From Mycolicibacterium crocinum (GTDB lineage: Bacteria > Actinomycetota > Actinomycetes > Mycobacteriales > Mycobacteriaceae), in the NCBI RefSeq assembly GCF_022370635.2, contig NZ_CP092362.2, positions 806,001 through 870,000 of the forward strand: a stretch of DNA of 64,000 nt. Direction: 5' to 3'. Positions 45,392 to 55,685 of the stretch are shown here, one piece after another. The stretch's first letter is position 1, and every line of letters starts with the position of its first letter. The position numbers and the translations under genes were made by a program. The notes beneath the pieces were generated by a model. That model did no database searches. It was not told the origin of the DNA and saw only the letters and a list, made by a program, of their open reading frames with translations.

Positions 45392-45882
45392 TGAGTGATG
45401 CGCCGCCGCGGGCACTGATCACCGCGGCGGCCGCCGAGCTCCTGCACAGCCTGCAGCAGCGGCACGGGCCGGTGATGTTCCACCAGTCCGGCGGCTGCTG
45501 CGACGGGTCGTCGCCGATGTGTTACCCCGACGGTGACTTCATCGTCGGCGACCGCGACGTGCTGCTCGGGGTGCTGGAAGGCGCCCCGGTGTGGATATCC
45601 GGCCCGCAATTCGAGACCTGGAAACACACCCAGCTGGTGATCGACGTCGTACCCGGTCGCGGTGGCGGCTTTAGCTTGGAAGCCCCTGAGGGCATGCGTT
45701 TTCTGAGCCGGGGCCGGGCCTTCACCGACGCGGAAAACCAGTTGCTGGCCAGCGAATCTGCGCTGACCGGAGCCGACTACGAGCGTGGCGCCCGCCCCGC
45801 CGAACGGGCCGACTTGGTGGTCGCCGACGCAGCAGACGCTTGTGCAATCCCTGGTCGGCGCGCCGGAGTCGTTCAGCAATAG
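45391..45882 (+). CDS. DUF779 protein (Rv0459 homologue)
   Basis: A 163-residue protein with MFHQSGGCCDGSSPMCYPDGDF, a Cys-rich motif conserved in DUF779, and GAPVWISGPQFETWKHTQLVIDVVPGRGGGFSLEAPEG. DUF779 genes almost always follow an aldehyde dehydrogenase, as here; a role in Cys-ligand or acetaldehyde metabolism is suspected but unproven. The C-terminal 40 residues beyond the core are low in conservation. Confidence 0.88.
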   Translation: MSDAPPRALITAAAAELLHSLQQRHGPVMFHQSGGCCDGSSPMCYPDGDFIVGDRDVLLGVLEGAPVWISGPQFETWKHTQLVIDVVPGRGGGFSLEAPEGMRFLSRGRAFTDAENQLLASESALTGADYERGARPAERADLVVADAADACAIPGRRAGVVQQ

Positions 45883-45911
45883 TCCGGACGACTGCACGTA
45901 CCCTCATAAGC

Positions 45912-46190
45912 GTGATACCCCTGCCTCGGGCATGGCTGCTCACAAGCGCGTTGCTGGTCGGCACCGTGACCGGACTGGTCGCGGCGGTCGTGGCCACCCT
46001 GCTGGTCAAGACACCCGTTCGCCCCGATCTGGTGGTCGGTTTGGTGGTGGCCGTCCCGAGCGTCATCGGAATGCTGCTGATCCTGTTCTCCGGCCGGCGC
46101 TGGATGACAACGGTCGGGGCGTTCATCCTCGCGATGGCGCCAGGTTGGCTCGGGGCATTGGTTCTGGTTCAGGTGGTGTCACATGGTTGA
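45912..46190 (+). CDS. Small membrane protein (Rv0460-position)
   Basis: A 92-residue protein with three hydrophobic segments (LLTSALLVGTVTGLVAAVVATLLV, VVGLVVAVPSVIGMLLILF, FILAMAPGWLGALVLVQVV). No motifs. GTG start at 45912; a longer frame begins at 45840 inside the DUF779 gene and is unlikely. Overlaps the next membrane-protein gene by eight bases. Confidence 0.7.
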   Translation: MIPLPRAWLLTSALLVGTVTGLVAAVVATLLVKTPVRPDLVVGLVVAVPSVIGMLLILFSGRRWMTTVGAFILAMAPGWLGALVLVQVVSHG

Positions 46191-46737
46191 AAAGACTTCC
46201 CTCCCGTCGACCGAGCCCCATCACGCGCCGATCTTCGACACCGGCCCACATCCCGACGTGCTCCGCGCACTGACCGACGAACCCGAGGCGCAGGTCTCCG
46301 AAGAGTCCATCGCGTTCAGTGAGTTGGAGAACTTCGACACCGACGCGTTCCTGCATCGGGTCGACGGTTCGGTGCACGCCGAGCCGGTGGTCGTACCGCC
46401 CGCCCCCTCCGCTGTCGCCGGCACGTATCAGTACATGAAGAGGTGGTCGTTCGTGTTCATCGTGGCCGCGGTCTGGGTGCTGGCCGCCGCCGCCGGTCTG
46501 GGCATGTACTTCTGGTGGTACACCTCGCTGAACAAGACACCCGCGGTGTTCTGCGTGCTCATGTACCTGATCGTCTGCTCGGTCGCCAGCATGCTGGTCT
46601 CCATGGTGCAGAACCGGCCACAGGTAACGGCGCTGGCCATCGCCCTGATGTCGGCACCGCTGGCCTCGGTGGCCGCCGCCGCGCTGCTGCACGGCGCCTA
46701 CTACTTCGAATGGATCGCGCGTCCGACGATAGGCTGA
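46183..46737 (+). CDS. Membrane protein (Rv0461 homologue)
   Basis: A 184-residue protein: a soluble N-terminal half (about 1-85) with acidic residues, then four hydrophobic helices from [20 protein letters not shown] to the end. Occupies the Rv0461 place just before lpdC, four bases from it. Function unknown. Confidence 0.8.
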   Translation: MVEKTSLPSTEPHHAPIFDTGPHPDVLRALTDEPEAQVSEESIAFSELENFDTDAFLHRVDGSVHAEPVVVPPAPSAVAGTYQYMKRWSFVFIVAAVWVLAAAAGLGMYFWWYTSLNKTPAVFCVLMYLIVCSVASMLVSMVQNRPQVTALAIALMSAPLASVAAAALLHGAYYFEWIARPTIG

Positions 46738-46741
46738 CGTC

Positions 46742-48145
46742 GTGACCCACTATGACGTCGTCGTCCTCGGAGCCGGTCCTGGCGGATACGTCGCGGCAAT
46801 CCGCGCCGCCCAGCTCGGACTGAACACCGCCATCATCGAACCCAAATATTGGGGCGGAGTCTGCCTCAATGTCGGCTGCATCCCGTCGAAGGCGTTGCTG
46901 CGCAATGCCGAGCTGGCGCACATCTTCACCAAAGACGCCAAGACGTTCGGCATCAGCGGTGAGGCCAGCTTCGACTACGGAGTCGCCTTCGACCGCAGCC
47001 GCAAGGTCGCCGACGGCCGCGTCGCCGGCGTGCACTTCCTGATGAAGAAGAACAAGATCACCGAGATCCACGGTTACGGGAAGTTCACCGGCCCGAACAG
47101 TATCGAGGTCGAATCGAGTGAAGGTGGCGCTGAAAATCCAGTGAAGGTCGAGTTCGACAACGCGATCATCGCGACCGGCTCGAGCACTCGTCTCGTTCCC
47201 GGTACGTCGCTGTCGGAGAACGTCGTCACCTACGAGGAGCAGATCCTGTCCCGGGAACTGCCCAAGTCGATCGTCATCGCCGGGGCCGGTGCCATCGGCA
47301 TGGAGTTCGCCTACGTCATGAAGAACTACGGCGTCGACGTCACCATCGTCGAGTTCCTGCCGCGCGCGCTGCCCAACGAGGACGCCGAGGTCTCCAAGGA
47401 GATCGAGAAGCAGTACAAGAAGCTCGGCGTGAAGATCCTCACCGGAACCAAGGTCGACAAGATCGAGGACGACGGTTCGACGGTCACCGTGACCGTCAGC
47501 AAGGACGGCAAGACCGAGGAGATCAAGACCGAGAAGGTGTTGCAGGCCATCGGTTTTGCGCCGAACGTCGAGGGTTTCGGGCTGGACAAGACCGGCGTCG
47601 AGCTGACCGACCGCAAGGCCATCGGCATCGACGACTACATGCGCACCAATGTGCCGCACATCTACGCGATCGGTGACGTCACCGCCAAGCTGCAACTGGC
47701 GCACGTCGCCGAGGCGATGGGCGTGGTGGCCGCCGAGACCATCGCCGGTGCCGAGACGCTGGCCCTGGGTGACTACCGGATGATGCCGCGCGCGACGTTC
47801 TGCCAGCCGCAGGTGGCGAGCTTTGGTCTGACCGAGGAGCAGGCGCGCGACGAGGGTTACGACGTCAAGGTCGCCAAGTTCCCGTTCACCGCCAACGGTA
47901 AGGCCCACGGACTGGCCGACCCCACCGGCTTCGTGAAGGTCATCGCCGACGCCAAGTACGGCGAATTGCTCGGTGGCCATCTGATCGGGCCCGACGTCTC
48001 GGAGCTGCTGCCGGAGATGACGCTGGCGCAGAAGTGGGACCTGACGGTCAACGAGCTGACACGCAACGTGCACACCCACCCGACGCTGTCGGAGGCACTA
48101 CAGGAATGCTTCCACGGTCTCGCCGGCCACATGATCAACTTTTGA
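46742..48145 (+). CDS. lpdC: Dihydrolipoamide dehydrogenase
   Basis: A 467-residue flavoprotein, the E3 of pyruvate dehydrogenase and, in mycobacteria, part of the peroxynitrite reductase with DlaT/AhpC/AhpD. FAD fingerprint [13 protein letters not shown], redox disulfide Cys41-Cys46 in [16 protein letters not shown] loop GAGAIG and the C-terminal His-Glu pair in [15 protein letters not shown] start. Its end overlaps the Rv0463-like gene as TTGA. Confidence 0.97.
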   Translation: MTHYDVVVLGAGPGGYVAAIRAAQLGLNTAIIEPKYWGGVCLNVGCIPSKALLRNAELAHIFTKDAKTFGISGEASFDYGVAFDRSRKVADGRVAGVHFLMKKNKITEIHGYGKFTGPNSIEVESSEGGAENPVKVEFDNAIIATGSSTRLVPGTSLSENVVTYEEQILSRELPKSIVIAGAGAIGMEFAYVMKNYGVDVTIVEFLPRALPNEDAEVSKEIEKQYKKLGVKILTGTKVDKIEDDGSTVTVTVSKDGKTEEIKTEKVLQAIGFAPNVEGFGLDKTGVELTDRKAIGIDDYMRTNVPHIYAIGDVTAKLQLAHVAEAMGVVAAETIAGAETLALGDYRMMPRATFCQPQVASFGLTEEQARDEGYDVKVAKFPFTANGKAHGLADPTGFVKVIADAKYGELLGGHLIGPDVSELLPEMTLAQKWDLTVNELTRNVHTHPTLSEALQECFHGLAGHMINF

Positions 48146-48411
48146 GGCCAACGCTGATCGCCGGTATCGGCGGACTCGTACTCGGCCACATTCTGTGGCT
48201 GATCGGCATCTCGTTGGCCACCAACAGCGAGGATGTCAGCCTCTGGGTGCTGATTCTTTCTGCCGTGATCGCTGTGATCGCCGCGGTCGTTGGATACCTG
48301 GCGTGGCGAACTTATCAGCGTAAGAACAAGATCTGGGCGGCGTTTCTGGGCTGTGTGCCGGTCTCGCCGGTGATCTTCACCCTGATCGTTCTCGGCGTCA
48401 CTTACCTCTAG
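48142..48411 (+). CDS. Small membrane protein (Rv0463 homologue), TTG start
   Basis: An 89-residue protein with three hydrophobic helices ([65 protein letters not shown]). The only start compatible with lpdC is the TTG overlapping its stop, TTGAGG, so translation is coupled. Its stop overlaps the convergent CMD gene. Confidence 0.78.
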   Translation: MRPTLIAGIGGLVLGHILWLIGISLATNSEDVSLWVLILSAVIAVIAAVVGYLAWRTYQRKNKIWAAFLGCVPVSPVIFTLIVLGVTYL

Positions 48412-48944
48412 TCGGGGAAGTCCATCGGCACCCGCAACGTCGCAAGAATGGCGGCGATAGCGTCGTAATGCCCTGCCAGCGCACAGAATTCGATCACCTG
48501 CTCGCGGGTCAGATGTGTCGACAGGTCGGCGAACGTGTCGTCGGACAAATCGCGGTTCAACACGAATTCGTCGACCGCAGTCAGCAGCGCGCGCTGGCGG
48601 TCGGTGAGTCCCTGCGCGGTAGGACCGGCAAAGATCTTGTCCTGCAACGCCGGATCGACGCCCCGGCTACGGGCCAGCCTGCGATGCTGCTGCAGCTCGT
48701 ACTCCGAACCGCGTAGGTGACCCACTCGCAGGATCACCAACTCCTTGTCTCGCTTCGGCAGCTTGCCCCAATTCAGCAGAACGCCCGAATACGGCAGGAA
48801 CGACAGGAACAACAGCTTGTGCTGGCCCAGCACTTCGAACAGGTGCATGTGGGGAGCCCGAATGGACCGAGCACCCAAGCGGGAGATCCCCCAGTTGAGC
48901 ACGCCGAGCTCGCGCCGGCCGCCGGGTGAAATGCGTTGACCCAT
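48408..48944 (-). CDS. Carboxymuconolactone decarboxylase-like protein (Rv0464c homologue)
   Basis: A 178-residue helical AhpD/CMD-family protein: LPKRDKELVILRVGHLRGSEYELQQHRRLARSRG is the family core with Glu and His but no CxxC, so disulfide redox activity is not expected. ATGA overlap with ramB shows co-transcription. Function unknown. Confidence 0.83.
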   Translation of the reverse strand: MGQRISPGGRRELGVLNWGISRLGARSIRAPHMHLFEVLGQHKLLFLSFLPYSGVLLNWGKLPKRDKELVILRVGHLRGSEYELQQHRRLARSRGVDPALQDKIFAGPTAQGLTDRQRALLTAVDEFVLNRDLSDDTFADLSTHLTREQVIEFCALAGHYDAIAAILATLRVPMDFPD

Positions 48945-50368
48945 CACGACTCCTTGACCAGATAGGGCGACACCGTACTGCGGTGCTCATCGAGATCCAG
49001 CGCCCGGCCCAGGGCCGGGAAAGCGCGCTGCGGGCAGTTGTCACGTTCGCACACCCGGCAGCCCGCGCCGATCGGTGTCGCGCTGTCGGCGGACAAGTCC
49101 AGACCTTTGGAGTAGACCAACCGGCTGGCATGCCGCATCTCGCAGCCCAGTCCGATCGCGAAGGTCTTGACCGGCTGACCGTAACGCGACGCCCGCCGCT
49201 CGACCGTTCGTGCCACCCACATGTAGTTCTGCCCGTCCGGCATCTGAGCGATCTGAACCAGGATCTTGCCCGGGTTCGAGAACGTCTCGTAGACGTTCCA
49301 CAGCGGGCAGGTACCGCCGGCGGAGGAGAAGTGAAAACCCGTGGCGGACTGGCGTTTCGACATGTTGCCGGCTTTGTCCACCCGGACGAACGAGAACGGG
49401 ACGCCCCGCATGGACGGCCGCTGCAGGGTCGAGAGCCGGTGGCAGATCGTCTCGTAGCTGACCTGATAGAAGGCCGACAGCCGTTCGATGTCGTAGCGGA
49501 AACTCTCGGCCATGTCGTGAAACTGCCCATAGGGCAACACCGTTGCGGCCGCGAAATAGCTGGCCAATCCGAGGCGGGCCAGCTTGCGCGATTCCTCGCT
49601 GGTGAACTTGCCCTCGTCGACCAGCTTGTCGATCAGGTCACCGCACTCCAGGTAGGCCAGCTCGGTCGCCATCTTGAAGACCTGCTGGCCCGACGACAGG
49701 TGATTGCTGATCTCCAACGTGCGCGCGATCGGGTCGTAGCGGTGCAGCACGGTGTCGCCCATGTCGACGCGGCGGATGATGTGCACGCCGTGCACCATGG
49801 TGAGGCGGTCGGCCAGCTCCCGCGACAACTCCGCTCGGTGCATCCGCATGCGGATGGTGAGATCCTCAGCGGCGGTGTCGAGTTCGTGCAGATAGTTCTG
49901 CCGTTGGTAGAAGTAGTCGCGGACTTCCTCATGCGGCATGGAGATCGACGCCGAGCCACTGCCGCCGGTGTTGAGGTTGAACCGGTCTTCGGTCGCGGCC
50001 GCCAACTGCGCGGTGGTGATCCGGTAGCGGCGATGCAGATTGACGATCGCACGGGCGATCGCCGGGTGCGTGCCGACGATGTCGGCGACCTCGGTCATGT
50101 CGACGTCGAGGTCGAGGTCGCGATCCATCGTCACTTCGCGGAGTTCGGCGACCAGCCGGGTGTCGTCCTCGGACGAGAAGAAGGTGGCGTCGACGCCGAA
50201 CACCTCGGTGATGCGCAGCAACACAGCAACAGTCAGCGGCCGCACATCGTGCTCGATCTGGTTGAGATAGCTCGGCGAAATCTCCAGCATCTGGGCCAAC
50301 GCCGCCTGGCTGAATCCACGTTCGCTGCGCAACTGTCGTATCCGGGAGCCGACGAACGTCTTGGCCAC
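48944..50368 (-). CDS. ramB: Glyoxylate/acetate regulator RamB
   Basis: A 474-residue regulator, the same length as I recall for M. tuberculosis Rv0465c. The XRE helix-turn-helix is at the N-terminus (RIRQLRSERGFSQAALAQMLEISPSYLNQIE), followed by an ImmA/IrrE-like region and the C-terminal domain (ICHRLSTL, PIGAGCRVCERDNCPQR with Cys that may bind metal or sense redox). In mycobacteria and corynebacteria RamB represses aceA under glycolytic conditions, and aceA is close by. The true start is the GTG at 50368 (VAKTFVG); the longer upstream frame is not coding. Confidence 0.94.
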   Translation of the reverse strand: MAKTFVGSRIRQLRSERGFSQAALAQMLEISPSYLNQIEHDVRPLTVAVLLRITEVFGVDATFFSSEDDTRLVAELREVTMDRDLDLDVDMTEVADIVGTHPAIARAIVNLHRRYRITTAQLAAATEDRFNLNTGGSGSASISMPHEEVRDYFYQRQNYLHELDTAAEDLTIRMRMHRAELSRELADRLTMVHGVHIIRRVDMGDTVLHRYDPIARTLEISNHLSSGQQVFKMATELAYLECGDLIDKLVDEGKFTSEESRKLARLGLASYFAAATVLPYGQFHDMAESFRYDIERLSAFYQVSYETICHRLSTLQRPSMRGVPFSFVRVDKAGNMSKRQSATGFHFSSAGGTCPLWNVYETFSNPGKILVQIAQMPDGQNYMWVARTVERRASRYGQPVKTFAIGLGCEMRHASRLVYSKGLDLSADSATPIGAGCRVCERDNCPQRAFPALGRALDLDEHRSTVSPYLVKES

Positions 50369-50491
50369 GCTGACAGCGTACTCACGTGTGCGAAGGCGGC
50401 TTCGCAGCGTTGGCAACGCAGGCCGGTTGGCATCGATGAGGCCCTTTGGCATGATCGCGCTGGGACGGGATCGGAGAGGACGACACACCAC

Positions 50492-51307
50492 ATGACCAGC
50501 AGCACCACCAACACCGGATTAGCGAAGGTGTTGATGCCGGTTCCCGATCCGCATCCCGACGTGTTCGACCGCGAATGGCCGCTGCGGGTCGGTGATATCG
50601 ATCGCGCGGCCCGCCTTCGTCTGGACGCCGCGTGCAGGCACATCCAGGACGTCGGCCAGGACCAGCTCCGCGAGATGGGCCACGAGGAAACGCACCCGCT
50701 GTGGATCGTCCGGCGCACGATGGTAGATCTGATCCGCCCGATCGAGTATCCGGAGATGCTGCGGCTGCGCCGCTGGTGCTCGGGTACGTCGAACCGCTGG
50801 TGCGAGATGCGGGTCCGGATCGACGGCCGCAAGGGCGGGTTGATCGAATCCGAGGCCTTCTGGATCAACATCAACCGCGAGACGCAGGGCCCGGCCCGCA
50901 TCGCCGACGACTTCCTCGAGGGATTGCAGCGCACCACCGACGTCAACCGGCTGCGGTGGAAGGCCTACTTGACGGCCGGCTCGCGGCACGACGCCAACGA
51001 GATCCGCAACTTCCCCATCCGCGTCAGCGACATCGACCTCTTCGACCATGTGAACAACTCGGTGTACTGGAAGGTCGTCGAGGAGTTCCTGGCGCCACAG
51101 CCCGAGCTCTTCGAGTCCCCGCTGCGCGTCACCATCGAGCACGATGCGCCGGTCGCCTTCGGCGACAAGCTGGAAATTCTGCTGCACGTCTACCCGCCCG
51201 GCTCGACCGACAAGTTCGGCCCGGAGCTCGCCGATCGCACTGTTAGAACGCTCACATACGTCGTCGGCGAAGAGGTCAAAGCCGTCGCATCGATCTTCGC
51301 GCTCTGA
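50492..51307 (+). CDS. Acyl-ACP thioesterase (Rv0466 homologue)
   Basis: A 271-residue double-hotdog thioesterase. The first hotdog has FDREWPLRVGDIDRAARLRLDAACRHIQDVG, and the second has RVSDIDLFDHVNNSVYWKVVEEFL with the FDHVNN active-site motif. It releases fatty acids from ACP. The ATG at 50492 (MTSSTTNTG) is preceded by GGAGAGGACGACACACCAC, weakly purine-rich. Divergent from ramB, 123 bases apart. Confidence 0.88.
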   Translation: MTSSTTNTGLAKVLMPVPDPHPDVFDREWPLRVGDIDRAARLRLDAACRHIQDVGQDQLREMGHEETHPLWIVRRTMVDLIRPIEYPEMLRLRRWCSGTSNRWCEMRVRIDGRKGGLIESEAFWININRETQGPARIADDFLEGLQRTTDVNRLRWKAYLTAGSRHDANEIRNFPIRVSDIDLFDHVNNSVYWKVVEEFLAPQPELFESPLRVTIEHDAPVAFGDKLEILLHVYPPGSTDKFGPELADRTVRTLTYVVGEEVKAVASIFAL

Positions 51308-51322
51308 GTGACGCGGTTTTAA

Positions 51323-51338
51323 CAGTACGGGCGTACTG
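51323..51338. promoter_or_regulatory. Palindrome 1 upstream of aceA
   Basis: CAGTAC-GGGC-GTACTG, perfect 6-bp arms, 16 bases after the thioesterase stop. First of three close-spaced palindromes in the 259-base gap before aceA; it might also act as a weak terminator for the upstream gene. Confidence 0.4.
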
Positions 51339-51354
51339 ACCAGCGAATATCTGC

Positions 51355-51384
51355 TACCGGACGGTAACTTCTGAACCGGTTCAG
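51355..51384. promoter_or_regulatory. Palindromes 2 and 3 upstream of aceA
   Basis: TACCG-GA-CGGTA (51355-51366) followed by the perfect 14-bp CTGAACCGGTTCAG (51371-51384). They lie about 180-210 bases before the aceA start, a distance suited to an activator or repressor of aceA. The binding protein is not identifiable from sequence. Confidence 0.4.
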
Positions 51385-51395
51385 GTGTTGGCTGT

Positions 51396-51416
51396 CTTCG
51401 CAATCTTCGCAGAGTT
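51396..51416 (-). promoter_or_regulatory. Candidate RamB-box region
   Basis: Two direct repeats CTTCGCA start nine bases apart (51396, 51405). On the complementary strand the region reads AACTCTGCGAAGATTGCGAAG, which resembles the AAACTTTGCAAA-type RamB box with C/G changes. RamB is encoded 1 kb upstream. Similarity is imperfect. Confidence 0.35.
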
Positions 51417-51566
51417 ACCGACCTGCTTGGCGAAAATTGGCACTCTTAATGGCTTGAACTGCGCTAATGGTGCGAGGCATGCTCGTGTCAGCACACCAGC
51501 CAAGCCGCGTTGACGTTAACAGTTCACTCCATGTCAAGGTGGCCCACCGACCCGAAGGAGTAGGCG

Positions 51567-52853
51567 ATGTCCAACGTTGGCCAGCCGAAGAGCCCAGAAG
51601 AAATCCAGAAGGACTGGGACACCAACCCCCGCTGGAAGGGAATCACCCGTACCTACACCCCGGCCGACGTCGTCGCGCTGCAGGGCAGCGTCGTCGAGGA
51701 GGCCACCCTGGCCCGCCGCGGCGCCGAGGTGCTGTGGAACCAGCTCCACGACATGGAGTTCGTCAACGCGCTGGGTGCGCTGACCGGCAACATGGCCGTT
51801 CAGCAGGTCCGCGCGGGCCTGAAGGCCATCTACCTGTCGGGATGGCAGGTCGCCGGTGACGCGAACCTGTCCGGCCACACCTACCCCGATCAGAGCCTCT
51901 ACCCGGCCAACTCGGTGCCGCAGGTGGTGCGCCGCATCAACAACGCGCTGCTGCGCGCCGACGAGATCGCCAAGGTCGAGGGCGACACCTCGGTGGAGAA
52001 CTGGCTCGCCCCGATCGTCGCCGACGGTGAGGCCGGCTTCGGTGGTGCGCTCAACGTGTACGAGCTGCAGAAGGCGATGATCGCCGCCGGTGTCGCCGGT
52101 TCGCACTGGGAAGACCAGCTGGCCTCGGAGAAGAAGTGCGGCCACCTCGGTGGCAAGGTGCTGATCCCGACCCAGCAGCACATCCGCACCCTTACCTCGG
52201 CCCGTCTGGCTGCCGACGTCGCGGACGTCCCGACCGTCGTCATCGCCCGTACCGATGCCGAGGCCGCCACGCTCATCACCTCCGATGTGGACGAGCGCGA
52301 CCAGCCGTTCATCACCGGTGAGCGCACCGCCGAGGGCTTCTACCGGGTCAAGAACGGCATCGAGCCCTGCATCGCCCGCGCCAAGGCCTACGCGCCGTAC
52401 TCCGATCTGATCTGGATGGAGACCGGCACCCCGGACCTGGAGCTGGCGGCGAAGTTCGCCGAGGGCGTCAAGAGCGAGTTCCCGGACCAGATGCTGGCCT
52501 ACAACTGCTCGCCGTCGTTCAACTGGAAGCAGCACCTGGACGACTCGACGATCGCGAAGTTCCAGAAGGAGCTCGGCGCGATGGGCTTCAAGTTCCAGTT
52601 CATCACGCTGGCCGGCTTCCACGCCCTGAACTACTCGATGTTCGATCTGGCCTACGGCTATGCCCGCAACCAGATGAGCGCCTACGTCGAGCTGCAGGAG
52701 CGCGAGTTCGCCGCCGAGGAGCGCGGCTACACCGCGACCAAGCACCAGCGCGAGGTCGGCGCCGGCTACTTCGACCGGATCGCCACCACCGTGGACCCGA
52801 CCAGCTCGACCACCGCTCTCGCGGGCTCGACCGAAGAGGGCCAGTTCCACTGA
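51567..52853 (+). CDS. aceA: Isocitrate lyase
   Basis: A 428-residue ICL1-type isocitrate lyase, splitting isocitrate to succinate and glyoxylate in the glyoxylate shunt, required for growth on fatty acids and acetate; mycobacterial ICL1 also has methylisocitrate lyase activity. Signature KKCGHLGGK with catalytic Cys191 and His193, and [11 protein letters not shown] for Mg binding. Start at [10 protein letters not shown] with GAAGGAGT ahead. The upstream gap holds palindromes and RamB-like repeats. Confidence 0.97.
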   Translation: MSNVGQPKSPEEIQKDWDTNPRWKGITRTYTPADVVALQGSVVEEATLARRGAEVLWNQLHDMEFVNALGALTGNMAVQQVRAGLKAIYLSGWQVAGDANLSGHTYPDQSLYPANSVPQVVRRINNALLRADEIAKVEGDTSVENWLAPIVADGEAGFGGALNVYELQKAMIAAGVAGSHWEDQLASEKKCGHLGGKVLIPTQQHIRTLTSARLAADVADVPTVVIARTDAEAATLITSDVDERDQPFITGERTAEGFYRVKNGIEPCIARAKAYAPYSDLIWMETGTPDLELAAKFAEGVKSEFPDQMLAYNCSPSFNWKQHLDDSTIAKFQKELGAMGFKFQFITLAGFHALNYSMFDLAYGYARNQMSAYVELQEREFAAEERGYTATKHQREVGAGYFDRIATTVDPTSSTTALAGSTEEGQFH

Positions 52854-52866
52854 TCTAGACGCTGAG

Positions 52867-52916
52867 CAGACGCAAACTCGCACGATCGGACATCCGAGAG
52901 TGCGAGTTTGTGTCTG
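52867..52916. terminator. aceA terminator, double palindrome
   Basis: Outer arms CAGACGCAAACTCGCAC and GTGCGAGTTTGTGTCTG (17 bp with one G-T pair) enclose an inner palindrome TCGGA-CA-TCCGA. It lies 13 bases after aceA and 27 before fadB2. The cruciform layout (long conserved arm, inner palindrome) is the same as in the elements at 23409 and 24325, though the sequence differs. Confidence 0.7.
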
Positions 52917-52943
52917 TTCGCGCCTCTAGTAGAAAGTGTCTTC

Positions 52944-53798
52944 GTGAGTATTGAACGAGTAGGTGTGGTCGGAGCCGGACAGATGGGCTCGGGCATCGTC
53001 GAGGTGTGTGCCAAGGCCGGCGCGAACGTCGTCGTCTACGAGCCGACCGACGCGTTGATCAACGCCGGCCGTGACCGCGTCACCTCCTCGCTGGAGCGCG
53101 CGACGAGCAAGGGCAAGCTCTCGGAGGCCGACCGCGACGCGACGCTGGCACGGCTGACGTTCACCACGGAACTCGCGGAGCTGTCCGATCGCCAGCTGGT
53201 GATCGAGGCCGTCGTCGAGGACGAGGCCGTCAAGGGCAAGATCTTCGCGCAGCTCGACGAACTCATCACCGACCCCGACGCTGTGCTCGCGTCCAACACC
53301 TCGAGCATCCCGATCATGAAAATCGCTGCGGCGACCAAGAATCCGAGCCGGGTGCTGGGCTTGCACTTCTTCAATCCGGTGCCGGTGCTGCCGCTCGTCG
53401 AGCTGATCAACACGCTGGTCACCTCCGAGGCCGCCATCGCCCGCGTCGAGCAGTTCGCCGGCGAGGTACTCGGCAAGAAGGTGGTGCGCTGCGGCGACCG
53501 CTCCGGATTCGTCGTCAACGCGCTGCTGGTGCCCTACCTGCTGTCCGCCATCCGCATGGTCGAGGCCGGGGTGGCCACCATCGAGGACGTCGACACGGCA
53601 ATCGTGGCCGGCCTGTCGCACCCGATGGGCCCGTTGCGCCTTTCGGACCTCATCGGCCTGGACACCATGAAGCTCATCGCCGACTCGATGTACGAAGAAC
53701 TCAAGGACGCCCACTACGCCCCGCCGCCACTGCTACTGCGCATGGTCGAGGCCGGGCAGCTGGGCAAGAAGTCCGGCCAGGGTTTCTACAGCTACTGA
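52944..53798 (+). CDS. fadB2: 3-hydroxybutyryl-CoA dehydrogenase
   Basis: A 284-residue NAD(P)-dependent enzyme oxidising 3-hydroxyacyl-CoA to 3-ketoacyl-CoA. NAD loop GVVGAGQMGSGI, ASNTSSIPI, catalytic His in LGLHFFNPVPVLPLVE, and dimer region GFVVNALLVPYLLSAIRMVE. GTG start at 52944. Stands directly after aceA as Rv0468 does, linking beta-oxidation and the glyoxylate shunt. Confidence 0.94.
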   Translation: MSIERVGVVGAGQMGSGIVEVCAKAGANVVVYEPTDALINAGRDRVTSSLERATSKGKLSEADRDATLARLTFTTELAELSDRQLVIEAVVEDEAVKGKIFAQLDELITDPDAVLASNTSSIPIMKIAAATKNPSRVLGLHFFNPVPVLPLVELINTLVTSEAAIARVEQFAGEVLGKKVVRCGDRSGFVVNALLVPYLLSAIRMVEAGVATIEDVDTAIVAGLSHPMGPLRLSDLIGLDTMKLIADSMYEELKDAHYAPPPLLLRMVEAGQLGKKSGQGFYSY

Positions 53799-53927
53799 GC
53801 GGGTGCGGGCTCCGCGCTTTATGCATTTCCTTCGCTGATTGGCTAGGCTCTCGGTTCGGTCGGGGGTCCGTCGCAGCAACATTGCGTTCCGCGGCCTTCG
53901 ACCATGCAACCAATTGGTGGAAGGTAG

Positions 53928-55663
<1,736 letters not shown>

Positions 55664-55685
55664 AGCCGGTGAGACTAATCCGCGA

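Noticed and set aside
46559..48079. A 506-codon antisense frame across lpdC
   Set aside because: Third-position GC shadow of lpdC with no recognisable domain.
48408..48944. AhpD-type peroxidase partner for lpdC
   Set aside because: The protein has the CMD helix pattern but no CxxC, so it cannot be the lipoyl-linked AhpD despite being near lpdC.
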